A DNA stretch of 64,000 nt, taken from contig OY986437.1 of the NCBI GenBank assembly GCA_963920525.1, forward strand, positions 112,832,715 to 112,896,714, in the 5' to 3' direction. Below, in pieces: positions 22,561 to 32,496 of the stretch (its first letter is position 1; each line of letters begins with the position of its first letter). Below the pieces are notes generated by a model. It was not told the origin of the DNA, searched no databases, and worked only from the letters and a program-made list of their open reading frames with translations. This DNA is from Dichetophora obliterata (lineage: Eukaryota > Arthropoda > Insecta > Diptera > Sciomyzidae). The translations under genes and the position numbers were made by a program.

Positions 22561-23682
22561 TCGTATATCGGCCATTCCATGTCAAATCGGACGCTTTTGT
22601 CCAAAAACTAATTTTGACGATTCCGATTTTTTTGCAATTTTGTACGTCGATAGAACTTTAAAAACAAAAAATATTTGCATACTTTTTTATTTTTTTTTTC
22701 TGCAGTTATGCACAGTGAAAAATTATAAAGAAAAACAAAAATTGTCATTTGGACATGTACTCAAACAACTATATCTTCTAAACCGTTAGTTCTACAAGAA
22801 AAATATATTTTAAAGATCTTGAATTGTTTTTTATTGTGGTGTCCTTTTTTATAAACGTTTTCAAGAAATATTTTAAATTTTGACCATGAAAATTTTCATT
22901 CCCATTTTTCAAGGTCAGCACCACTATTTTTTTGGCACTTTGAAAATATTATCGTATTAAGGCATTCATTCTTAATGCATTCTTAAAATTTGATGTTGGA
23001 GAATCAATGTTTACTATTTTTAACGAAATTTTCAAAAACTGACTACACAATTTTTAAGTACAAAATACTTTAATTTTTAATTAAAAATGGAATTTTTAGT
23101 ATTTTTTTACTAAACTAGGTAAATATCGTCGCTGCACTAACAAAAACAGTTATATGTTTTTCAGTAACTTTTCAGGAGAGCAAAAAACAAATTTTTTTCA
23201 GAGCATTTCTGGTACTGCGAGCAATAACTGTTTTTGATCACTTCTAAATCATAAGAGGTATAAGAACTGCAAATGCAGAAATGTGGGTAAAAGATAGTGT
23301 AAACAAAATATGCTATAAAAAAAATGTACAAAAATCACATAACTTATTTTTCTGGCAGAGCGACGATGTGTAAAATCAGTCAAATTGAAAAATTTTATCA
23401 ACTCGTTAAAATATACCATTCCTCTGAAGACACTCTATTTTTGAAATTTGCAAAAAAATTTGTTGGTTGTAATTCCATGATTTATACCTTTATTAATACT
23501 AATTTATATAAAAATTTTTTAACATTTAATGTATAACTTTTTTTTGTTCTTGTAAACTTAAACAATAGTTGAAAAAGATGATGTGGAATGCTTATAACAC
23601 GACACAGTTTCAGTTCATTTATTCCAGCGTGGCTTAATTAATTTCCTTAGGAAAAAAATTGTGAGAAGTAAACAAAATATTT

Positions 23683-24070
23683 TACTTCTCAGATGGAGTA
23701 AGCACTCAATATAAGAACAAAAAAATTGTATAAATCTATGCAAGCACAAAGTCGATTTCAATATTCCTGCAGAATGCCACTTTTTTGCAACATCGGATGG
23801 CAAAGAGCCATGTGATGGTTTGGCAGGAACAGTAAAAAGACTTGCGGAAAAGGCTAGTCTGCAAACATTAATAATCCGACAAATACGCCTGTAGTATTTT
23901 AAAATTGGGTTTCAAACTATATGACAAGTATTGAATCGGATTATTTTTTATCAAAGCAGTACAACTCAGAAAAACAATCTTTCAAAAAGCGATTCGAAAA
24001 AGCAAAACTGATACGCAGAACTTTAACCCACCATTCCTTTATACCAAAGGAATATCAAAGGCAAAGGAAA
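23683..24070 (+). pseudogene. Remnant of an uncharacterised TE-type protein (FSDG ... FFATS.GK.PCDG family) in the foldback centre
   Basis: Three frames in succession give segments of one protein. YFSDGVSTQYKNKK lies at about 23683-23724. KHKVDFNIPAECHFFATSDG continuing KEPCDGLAGTVKRLAEKAS lies at about 23742-23870. WVSNYMTSIESDYFLSK and then FEKAKLIRRTLTHHSFIP lie at about 23904-24060. From memory this order (FSDG-x-x-x-QYKN, AEWHFFATSHGKGPCDG, and a terminal AK-x-I-x-G-T-x-x-x-H-x-F-x-P) occurs in uncharacterised proteins of many invertebrates, probably transposon-encoded; I cannot name the family. Two frameshifts and a stop make it non-functional. Its position at the centre of a large palindrome suggests either the element's own former gene or a captured fragment. 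Confidence 0.5.
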
Positions 24071-24677
24071 AATTGATATGAGTATTACATCCACATCATC
24101 TTTTTCAAATATTGTTTAAGTTACAAGAACAAAACAAAAATTATAAATAAAATTTAAAAACAATTTTACATAGTTTAGTATTAACATCACGGAATTACAA
24201 CCAAGAAATATTTTAGCAAATTTCAGAAATAGAGTGTCTTCAGAGGAAAGGTATATTTTAACGAGTTGATAAAATTTTTCAATTTGACTGATTTTACATA
24301 TCGTCGCTGCGCCAGAGAAACTAGTTATGTAATTTTTGTAAATTTTTTTATAGCATATTTTGTTCATACTATCTATTACCCACATTTCTGCATTTGCAGT
24401 TTTTTATACCTCTTATGATTTAGAAGTGATCGCAGTAACAGAAATTCTCTGAAAAAAGTCTTTTTTGCTCTCCTGAACAGTTACTAAAAAACATATAATT
24501 GTTTTTGTTGGCGCAGCGACGATACCTAGTTTAGTAAAAAATACTAAAAATTCCATTTTTAATTAAAAATTAAAGTATTTTGTACTTAAAAATTGTGTAG
24601 TTAGTTTTTGAAAATTTCGTTAAAAATAGTAAACATTGATTCTCCAACATCAAATTTTGAGAATGCATTAAGAATGA

Positions 24678-25021
24678 GTGACGGTCGTAGCCTAGTGGGT
24701 AGAGTGCGTGGCTCCTAAGCTAAAGAACTGCAGTAGCCCGGGTTCAATTCCAGCTCAGACAGAAAGTTTTTTCAATTGAATTCATTTTTCTGTTCGGTCG
24801 TCACCTCTCTGCAGACAATGGCAAACCTCAGAGAGTAAAAATTGCCATGTAAAGCTTCTTGAGAACATAAGCCGTTCGGAGTCGGCATTAAGCACGTAGG
24901 TCCAGTTCTCGGTCATTTGTGATCAAACATTTAACAACACGCACAACACAATTGATCAATAGAAGCTAGGTCAAAGTCCTTCCAAGGGCTGAAATGGCCA
25001 GTTTATTTATTTTTTTTTTTT
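24678..25021 (+). mobile_element. tRNA-derived SINE, family 1, full-length copy
   Basis: The head contains RNA polymerase III promoter boxes: an A-box-like TAGCCTAGTGGG and a B-box GGTTCAATTCC. The body and a TTTATTTATTTTTTTT tail follow. A perfect 11-bp target duplication ATTAAGAATGA flanks it (24667-24677 and 25022-25032). The opposite foldback arm preserves the empty site. Other copies: 38870-39159 (minus, head truncated) and 53136-53477 (plus). Confidence 0.92.
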
Positions 25022-25178
25022 ATTAAGAATGAATGCCTTAATACGATAATATTTTCAAAGTGCCAAAAAATAGTGGTGCTGACCTTTAAAAATGGGAATG
25101 AAAATTTTAATGGTCAAAAAATTTAAAATTTTTCTTGAAAATGTTTGTAAAAAAGGACACCACAATAAAGAACAATTC

Positions 25179-25991
25179 CCCAGCAGAAAAGTGGATCATC
25201 CTATGAGCGATCTGGGAGTGCTCCTTATTGATCCAAGCTAGGTGTATTTTGTGTTCTCTTTTAACATTGCATGTCCTAGGAAGGGTAGCGCTCCCTTTAA
25301 CATCCCAGAGGAGCTCAAAAGGAGCGATCAATAAATGATCCAAATGGATCAGCAAAGGAACATTTAAAATATTTTTTTTGTTTTTTCTTAAAAGAACAAA
25401 GAACCCACCCACATGCGCCTTATACAAACAAGTTTTGGTCTTTGACGTGAAAGGAAAGGAATAGATTAGCTGGAGGAATTGATTGGAACCATACATGAAT
25501 TATTAATTATCGGAACTGACGTGAAAGACAATGCTTTCAATCGCTTTTAACCGAGGCTAGTGTGTGTTATGCCTTATAACCTCGGCAAGCATTTTTAGCC
25601 CTCAGTTGTTCCTGTCCTTTAATTCCACATTTTCCCACAGTTTAGTTGTCGATTTTTAGTTTTCCATAATTCTTAAATGTAGGAAAGAACAAAGAAAGTG
25701 AAAAGAACCATGCCCGCACCCGGAGTCGAACCAGGTACCTCTGGATTATTAGTCTAGCGCACTCTCCACTAGACTACAATGGACGATTTTTCACAGCAAA
25801 TAATTATCGAGTTTCTTACAAAGCACATGCCTCACTTTATGTGTTTGTTTTCATTGATTGCTCGCCTATTGATTTTTTAAAACAGTAAAGGAGCACAAGA
25901 GCAGAACTGCTCACTTTTTGATAGAATAAAACAGCAAAAGAACGCTCTCTTGTTGCTCCTCATAGGAGCGATCGCATGTTTTTTTACTGGG
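25179..25991. mobile_element. TIR element (CCCAGC...CTGGG), about 0.8 kb, containing a SINE
   Basis: The left terminus CCCAGCAGAAAAG and the right terminus, read inverted, CCCAGTAAAAAAAC are imperfect inverted repeats. CTATGAG and GCGATC words occur just inside both ends. The other foldback arm (near 22818) shows the uninterrupted sequence, with at most a 2-bp TC duplication. About half its length is the SINE at 25375-25785, so the original element was near 400 bp. No coding capacity. Confidence 0.7.
25375..25785 (-). mobile_element. tRNA-derived SINE, family 2, copy A
   Basis: Read on the minus strand, the head (25785 to about 25710) has an A-box-like TAGTCTAGTGGAGAG and a B-box GGTTCGACTCC that exactly fits the consensus GGTTCGANTCC. 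The body is shared with 31905-32083 and 52482-52897: GAGGCTAGTG...GTTATGCC, ATGTATGGTTCCAATCAATT, AAGGCGCATG. It ends in an A-rich tail. Not a working tRNA gene: the head is followed by an unrelated body and repeats elsewhere. Confidence 0.85.
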
Positions 25992-26255
25992 TCAAGGTCT
26001 TTAAAATATGTCCTTAATATTTTTCTTGTAGGACTAACGGTTTAGAAGATATAGTTGTTTGAGTACATGTCCAAATGACAATTTTTGTTTTTCTTTATAA
26101 TTTTTCACTGTGTATAACTGCATAAAAAAATTGAAAACTATAAAAAAAATATGCAAATTTTTTTCTTTTTTAGAGTACTATCCACGTGCAAAGTACCAAA
26201 TTTTTACAAAAATGTGAGTTTCGAAAAACGTCCGATTTGACATGGAATGACCGAT

Positions 26256-26690
26256 ATATGTATGTTTGTATGTATGTATGTATGTCCGTCAAAATTTGCA
26301 AGCCCTTTTTTTGCAATTTTACTAACTTGTTGGTATCCGATTAAACTGAAATTTAACATAAATATGTATACCGATGTCAGCGATCCGTTTTAAAGGTTTA
26401 ATACACATTATCACTGGCATTAAATCAGTGCCTTAAGCTTTTAAATATAAATGTATTTGAAAAATTCTAAATTTATATAAGGTCCTTAGAACTTACCAAT
26501 TTACGTACACTTATATTATGATGATGAGTAACCAAGATAGGGGTTCTTTTGCACCTAGAATATACCTACTATATACATATATGACAAATGTCACTTAAAT
26601 TTATTTTTTTCTTTTTAGTTCAAGTCTTCTTTAAATAAAAGCCTATTTTTTAAAAAAAAAATTTACTTTTTATTTTTATATTGCGGACAC
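26256..26690. other. Continuation of the dispersed host repeat and AT-rich spacer
   Basis: The first 150 bases (TATG-repeat run, CTTGTTGGTATCCGATTAAA) continue the repeat interrupted by foldback 1 and match the flanks of the LINE at 20657-21660. The rest shows nothing recognisable. Confidence 0.5.
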
Positions 26691-28030
26691 AGTAAACATT
26701 ATTGCTGGCTTTTTAAGTCCAATTTTTAAATGTTGGAAAATTGCTTCCATCACCCCCGTTTTTAAATCAGGCTCTAAAAGTAATTACCGGCCAATATCAA
26801 AGCTATTCAGTGTTTCTAAACTCTTTGAGAGTATAATTAAAGTGAAGTTGAGTTTTTTGATTAAAAGTCCTGAACGACATGGTTTGTTGCTGGTCGGTCT
26901 ACTCTTTCAAATTTGACTCTTTTCTGAGTATTGTGTATCTTCTTTTGTCCTGGGATATCAAGTTGATGCAATATACACAAATTTCTCCAAGGCATTTGAT
27001 AGAGTTTCCCATAAATTCTGGAAACTATCGCAAATGGTTTTTCATTCAACTTTTTGGAGTTGGATTAAGTCTTATTAGTCGCACAGAACATGTTTTGTTT
27101 GTATTGATAATGTTAATTCTTATGAATTTGTTGCTTCCTTGGGGGTTCTATTCTAATCATAAATATTATTTCTAATCATATTTGTCATACGCATGAAGTG
27201 TCTCGAACGGTCTTTCTTTAAATTTTTTTAATTTTTCATCTTACTCTCTTCAAACTTTCTCTTAGACTGTGTGCGAATTGATCTAAATGCGACCTAAACT
27301 AAATTGTGTCGATAAGGAGTGCTTGCCAATTTAGGTAGAATTTAGGTAGCTCGAGAATTACCTTAATTATTTAGAAAGCACTGCCTTATCGACACAATTT
27401 AATTTAGGTCGCATTTAGATCAGTTTGCACACAGCCTTAATAACTTTTTTGTAATTCTTACTACCTTTCTCACTCAAAAATCCAATTTATGTCTACATAT
27501 CGGGTGTTATTTTTGATTCAAAATTTTCTTTCTTGACCATGTCAACTTCCTTATTCCTAAGGCCTACTCTTTACTCGAATATATTCGAAGAAATAGCAAA
27601 GATTTTTCTGATCCACATACTTTTATAATGTTATTTAATGCAATTGTGAGGTCTAGATTGGAGTATGCATCCATTGTTTGGAGTCCTTCCTACATGTTAA
27701 CTTTTAGACTGGAAAAAATTCAAAAAATTTCACTAGGTTTGCATTGCGGTCAATTAACTTTCATGACCCTTTGCCATGTAAAAATGCCCATTTTATGTAA
27801 AATATTGTAGAACCAACTATGCCTTAAATGAGCTAATATCTAGAGCTTTGTTACTTTGACCTCTTTAGTCAGAAGCACATTTTTAAGAATTTTGGTAATA
27901 GTATTTACTTAAAATAGTATTAAGATTATCAAAATAATCAAACAATGTTAACCAAGTATTCTTTAATTTAATATAGTCTGTAAGGATATTTGTATTTAAA
28001 GTCTTCCAAATAAACTAAAATAAACTAAAA
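26690..28030 (+). mobile_element. Decayed jockey-type LINE, RT remnants
   Basis: Short in-frame pieces of RT are visible: FKCWKIASITPVFKSGSKSN then YRPISKLFSVSKLFES (about 26724-26838), a palm fragment near 27000-27070, and FNAIVRSRLEYASIVWSPSY (about 27635-27695). Stops and frameshifts separate them. The 3' end carries a repeated AATAAACTAAA tail (about 28010-28030). A MITE sits inside at 27265-27436. Endonuclease and 5' sequences are missing. Confidence 0.7.
27265..27436. mobile_element. MITE, 172 bp, Harbinger-like TSD TTA
   Basis: Terminal inverted repeats of about 60 bp, nearly perfect (GACTGTGTGCGAATTGATC against GGCTGTGTGCAAACTGATC), enclose a short centre. TTA lies directly outside both ends (27262-27264, 27437-27439), as expected for PIF/Harbinger-derived MITEs. 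It would fold into a long hairpin. Confidence 0.9.
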
Positions 28031-29169
28031 TTATAAAATGAAAAGACGTTTTGAACACTAAAGTTTGATGTTTAATCTTGGCTTCGGTAGCATAGATTCA
28101 AAATTCGGCTATGTGCCATAAGCTGTCAAATAAAAAGGATTTGAACAGTTCCATTTTATAACATAAAATACAAATTTTGCAATCAGTTCTGTCTGAAAAA
28201 TAAATGTTTATGCAAGAAAACTAGCATATCCACAGTTGAAGCTAGCTTTGAGCTAGATCGCCGATCATTAATTATTAGCCCGGTTGTGCTGAAAATACGC
28301 TCAGATTCTACCGATGAAGCCGGGATATACAAATATTTTCTTTGCCAACTCTCCAAGGTCTTCGATTTGATTAATATTTATCTTCGAATAAAAAATATAC
28401 CGCCGCTGGTCGATTTTTCGACCAAGAAATTTCACCTTATTTAAAAAAATTCTATCTTACCTTCTGTGCTGGTTATCGCGATGAGCAAGGTGTCAAAACA
28501 AAGCTAGTTTCATTGGCTTTCAAAGTGTTTATAAGTCACCAAGATTGGCTCGTTTGCACCTGGTGCATACCTTTATGAATTTATATGAACACCTTTTTTG
28601 GACACTTTTTAATTAAATTGTAATTAATATTGAAATTAATAAAATTATATATCGAATGATGAGGAATTCATTCAAAAGGTTCAAACTTTACAAAACATTC
28701 ATCGCCTGGCCATTTACTGCATATTGATCATATACCAGGTGACCACCAAAGTGAGTGGTCGAAAAATCGACCATTGGCCGGAAACGATTTATTATACAAT
28801 ATATGTCATTTCAGTTGTCATCGCACATTGAGCGTTTTGTGACATTTCGTATGTGCAGCTGCAGTTTGTTTTTTGATATCAACGCATATTTTTGTCGATT
28901 ACTTTACTTTTGTTCTAGTTTTTTGTACATTAAGTGAAATTTGTTCATGATTTTTGTGCATTCCATCAAATTTTGGTGCAATTTATATCGATATTTCAGA
29001 GCACAATGAGGCGCTTGCAATATTTGAGCATGAAGAATATCCAACACATTTTGGAAGAGTGTAGCGACGATGATAAGTATCGGCATATTTTACTGCAAGA
29101 GATCTTGGCAATTCCAGCCTGGGTAGGGAATCGTATACACCTTTGTGTGATTTTGGAGCGTCGAAATAG

Positions 29170-30407
29170 TTAGGTTAGGCTAGTGTGGCTGTCTCAAACG
29201 AGACTTACTTAGGCCAATGAGGCCAATTGTGATACCAAGGGCTAATTTTTCCTATCTCTATTTAAACCAATTTGAGTTGTTTATTAAGCCTAGGATTCGG
29301 TAAACAGAAGATTCCGAGAGTTTGTCAAGATCATTGAAAAAGCAGTTGCCTAAGTGGAGGAAGCGTTTTTGAGCCAGCCCTGGACAAGTGTAGAAGAAAT
29401 GTACTGTAGATTCTTCCTCCTCCTCATCTCTACAGCTTCTGCAGAAGTCGTTTGGTGTATGTTCAATCTCTGAGCGTGTCTGCCAATGTGGCAGTGCCTT
29501 GTAAGGATCCCTATCATGGTGGTGATGTAGTCTCTACTGAGAGAAATGAGTTCTTTTGAACGCTTAAGGTTGAGTTTGAGCCAGATATGCCGTGTTATAT
29601 TACACGTGCTACCAGCTGACCATCTGTTGTTGGTTTTGATGCCGGATAACTCATGTGTAAGGAGCTTACATGTGGTGAGAGGAATACCAAGGCTTGCCTT
29701 ATCTATATATAGTTGTTTGGTAGTACCTGTACTAGCGAGTTCATCTGCTTTGGAGTTACTTAGAAAATCCTTACGTCCAGGAATCCAGCATAGAAGGATT
29801 CTGAGCTGTTTTGCCATCTCATTTAGAGATCTGCGGCAGTTGAGAACTGCTTCAGTTGTTATTTCAACAGTTCCTAGGGCTTTCAAAGCGGTTTGACTAT
29901 CGGATAGTATGCAAATATCCATGGAAGATATCTCATTCACCTGAAGCAACGTTAACGCTTCATGTATAGCAGCGATTTCAGCATGAAATACACTGCAATG
30001 ATCAGGGAACCTGAGGGCTAAATTAATGCTGGATGCTTCCGAGTAGACTTCTCCACCTACTTTGCCATCTTGTTTTGATCCATCAGTAAAGATCTCAATA
30101 GCAAACGGTTTCCTAGTTCCCACTCTTCTCGAGAGGGAGTGGACACATCGAACTTTCTTTCAAAGGAAAGTTTTTGTGTGATTTATTCGATGGACCTAGG
30201 TATGGGAGGGAGAAATTTTAATATGCAAGAATGTCCCAGTGTACCTTCTTTCGACTGGGAGGTGGCTTCTAGGCGGATGGCTGTAGTAGCGACCATCTGT
30301 TTAGCTAGGATGTCAAGTGATGTAAGATGGAGCATTATGTCTAATGCGTCTGTCGGAGTGGTTCTTATGGCTCCACTGATGCACAGTTCCACTGATCTTT
30401 GAACATC
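29170..30407 (-). mobile_element. 5'-truncated LOA-like LINE nested in the piggyBac-like element
   Basis: An 8-bp target duplication CGAAATAG flanks it (29162-29169 and 30408-30415), so the borders are exact. On the minus strand it begins within the RT thumb (30392-30183: ISGAIRTTPTDALDIML, similar to the LINE at 850-6070) and continues through RNase H. The 3' end is AACCTAAC-like rather than poly(A). Confidence 0.88.
29350..30123 (-). pseudogene. LINE ORF2 C-terminus with RNase H domain
   Basis: The 257-codon frame contains an RNase H fold: EIFTDGSKQDG (first Asp), FHAEIAAIHEAL (Glu), CILSDSQTALKAL (Asp) and SKADELAS (last Asp), in the D-E-D-D order. A C-terminal region with spaced His/Cys follows. 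In LINEs of the LOA/I group this domain removes RNA from the RNA:DNA hybrid. The upstream RT is truncated, so it cannot work on its own. Confidence 0.85.
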
Positions 30408-31904
30408 CGAAATAGATAAAGCCGAAACAAATTATGTAGACTCGAGATGCGGAAGACGTACCATTAGACGAGACCATTAATGCAATGAAAGAAGAAGTAG
30501 GCGGAAAGTCCCCCCATGAGCTATTCGAGATGTATTTAGAAGATGAAATCATTCAACAAATCGTCGATTTCACCAACCTTTACGCAAGATAAAACAATGT
30601 GCAGGATGATGTGGTAAAATGTTTCAAAATGAAGTGACTTGGAGCAACTCCGTAATGTAGAAAATCCCGAGAATCATCGAGTCTACTTCGATAACTTTTT
30701 TACATCCTATTATTTTCTGTGTCTGCTGAACGAGCGGAGATTTTTTACTTGTGGCACTATTCGTAAAAATCGTTTGAGCGGTGTCGTAATGAAAAACCGC
30801 AACCAATTGAAACGCGGCGACTTCGATAATCGATTCAATAAAACAAACGAAATATTATTTGTTCGATGGGCCGACAATGCAGACGTGACCACGGCCACAA
30901 ACTACGAAAGATTGGAGCCCATGAAAAGCGCCCGCCGATACGATCGTAACACTAAGTAAACGGACACAGTGTCACCACAACCACATTTGATCAACACCTA
31001 TAATCTGTACTTGGGTGGCGTCGATTTGCATGATAATGCTGTGGCAATATTCGATTTGGCATTCGAGGGAAAAAGTGGTGGTAGCCTCTCCACTGCAATT
31101 GGAAGTTGGCCTGCTTTATTGCTAAAGAAAGTAATTCCACACCTCCTCCGCAATGAAGTCATTCGCTGTTTGCTCACCGTATCTGAAGGTGAGTCGATTG
31201 AAGACGAACAAGATCGTCTGCTTGGTTTGCCACGAATTGTTGTTCGCAACTATTTAATAATTCCTTCACCTGGCAGAAAATATCGTCGCTGCAAGCATTT
31301 CAGTAAGCACACCATCAACATTTGCCAGTGCTGCAACGTTCACTTGCATTTCAAATACTTCACTTTACACAGCCCAAATAGGTAATTGTAGTTATTCAAA
31401 ATGTATGTGTAAAAAGTTACTATAACAACACCAAATAAAGTGTATTTGCATTGTAAAAAATTATTTAAAAAATCACCTCTTTTCCAATTCAATAAATTTG
31501 ATATTTTGATACCGCTTCCGGCCAATGGTCGAAAATTCGACCAGCCTGCCCCGCCAGCCGGAAAATTGCAAAAATTTTTTGAAAGCGAAAAACTATTCTT
31601 TAGGGTTCTAATGGTATGTGTTTTGAACAGTTTCAATTTTCTCGAAAAAAATTACCTTGGCCGAAAATGGGTTAAGTTAGAAAAAACGGTAATTTTAAAA
31701 AGAACATAGCTCATCGTCCAGTACAGTGTATTGGATTGGATTGGTATTTTCATCACAATTTTCTAGCTCCAGATATTTTCTTCTGGTTATAATTGCATCC
31801 ACATATGCTGTCCTACTTTTTTCTACAGACGTTGCGTCATAAAACCGAGAAAATATTTGTAAAATATATCAGTTTCTGCGATAGTTGCCGAGGCTGAGGC
31901 ATAA

Positions 31905-32083
31905 CACTAGCCTCGGTTAAAAGCAATTCAAATTGTCTTTCACGTTTGTTTCGCCTTAACAATAATTCATGTATGGTTCCAATCAATTCTTCTTAATAAT
32001 CTTACACTTTCCTTTCAGGTCAAAGACCGAACCTTGTTTGTAGAAGGCGCATGCCTTGGTTCTTTGATATTTAAAAAAAAAGT
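31905..32083 (+). mobile_element. tRNA-derived SINE, family 2, copy B (5'-truncated)
   Basis: This matches the 3' half of the family-2 SINE (CCTCGGTTAAAAGCAATTC, ATGTATGGTTCCAATCAATT, GGCGCATGCCTTGGTTCTTT) and ends in an A run at 32075-32083. It lacks the tRNA-like head. It lies just outside the hAT remnant, upstream of the VPS13 exons. Confidence 0.8.
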
Positions 32084-32496
32084 TCGATAGCCGCTAAACT
32101 ATCGATGAGACCATTGATAGTGACGACGATAGTATCGATAGTTTTCCAGCTCTAGCTTTCAGTGTGGTTTGAAAGTTTGTTTGCACTTAAAAAAATCACT
32201 ACATAACATCTTATATATTTTTTACATTTAAGAATTTTGTAGCAGTACAGCATGGTCCACCACATATCTTGGAGAAATATAAATTGTAGTATAAATTATC
32301 TTATTTTGAATATATATATTTATTAGAAAATAATGCATTAAGACAAATTAAAATAGCTTCTTGTGTTGGAGCTAATTGGTGATACACGGATATCGTGTTA
32401 AACAGATATAAAAGGACAGTAGCTTCTTTCCTAGTTTAAAAAGACAAGACATGGCTTCGTTTTGAAATATATTTCAACTTTATTTTCTCTTTGCAG
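32084..32496. other. Intron/spacer 5' of the first visible VPS13 exon
   Basis: AT-rich and non-coding. The last bases form a good splice acceptor (TTTATTTTCTCTTTGCAG, ending at 32496). No VPS13 exon was found anywhere in 1-32,496. Confidence 0.6.

Larger units (their letters stand above)
22567..26255. mobile_element. Foldback element 1, 3689 bp, arms about 1 kb
   Basis: The left arm (22567 to about 23587) is repeated in inverted orientation from about 24093 to 26255. It starts ATCGGCCATTCCATGTCAAA and ends with the complementary TTTGACATGGAATGACCGAT. The right arm is longer because it contains a SINE (24678-25021) and a TIR element (25179-25991); removing both makes the arms nearly equal. 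The 500-bp centre holds the remnant of a protein gene (23683-24070). The flanks (TTCGTAT before, ATATGTATG after) join to a sequence seen uninterrupted near 20590-20615, so the borders are supported. Confidence 0.88.
29006..31385 (+). pseudogene. piggyBac-like transposase pseudogene
   Basis: Pieces in order: a start MRRLQYLSMKNIQHILEECS (29006 to about 29165, interrupted there by the LINE); SPHELFEMYLEDEII then VDFTNLYAR (about 30510-30590); VYFDNFFTSYYFL with CGTIRKNRL (30639-30959), the block with a catalytic Asp; NTYNLYLGGVDLHDNAVA (from about 30990); and a Cys-rich C-terminus RRCKHFSKHTINICQCC (about 31285-31335), the RING/zinc-finger tail of piggyBac proteins. Stops, frameshifts and a missing middle region make it dead. 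The intact enzyme excises precisely at TTAA. Confidence 0.8.
28375..31671 (+). mobile_element. piggyBac-like element inserted in hAT, itself interrupted by a LINE
   Basis: It contains piggyBac transposase remnants and is bounded by TTAA (28371-28374 and 31672-31675), the piggyBac target. The right end reads inverted as CCCATTTTCGGCCAAGG directly after TTAA, which looks like a piggyBac-type terminus. The left terminus is less clear. Sub-terminal palindromes GGTCGAAAAATCGACC occur at about 28409, 28758 and 31527. The last two are extended as inverted repeats with ATTGGCCGGAA. Without the nested LINE the element would be about 2.05 kb. Confidence 0.72.
28183..31856 (-). pseudogene. hAT transposase gene split by a piggyBac-like element
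   Basis: The upstream piece (31856 to about 31697, minus strand) reads FSRFYDATSVEKSRTAYVDA... to TVLDDELCSF. The downstream piece (28370-28183) reads QIEDLGELAKK, then after a one-base shift YLYIPASSVESERIFSTTG and STVDMLVFLHKHLFFRQN with a TGA at 28183-28185. The latter is the hAT dimerisation domain (PASS-x-x-SERIFSTTG). If the TTAA-bounded insert is removed the two pieces rejoin in the same frame, with two stops between them. The catalytic core further upstream is not recognised. The gene was already, or later became, non-functional. Confidence 0.7.

Noticed and set aside
24678..24760. A tRNA gene on the plus strand
   Set aside because: The same head recurs at 53136 with the same downstream body and tail, and an 11-bp duplication flanks the unit; it is a SINE.
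25705..25785. A tRNA gene on the minus strand
   Set aside because: The A and B boxes are good, but the sequence continues into a body shared with two other loci and ends in an A run. It is a SINE head, not a tRNA gene.
27628..27810. Small independent gene of 60 aa
   Set aside because: It is part of a LINE reverse transcriptase C-terminal region (VRSRLEYASIVWSP).
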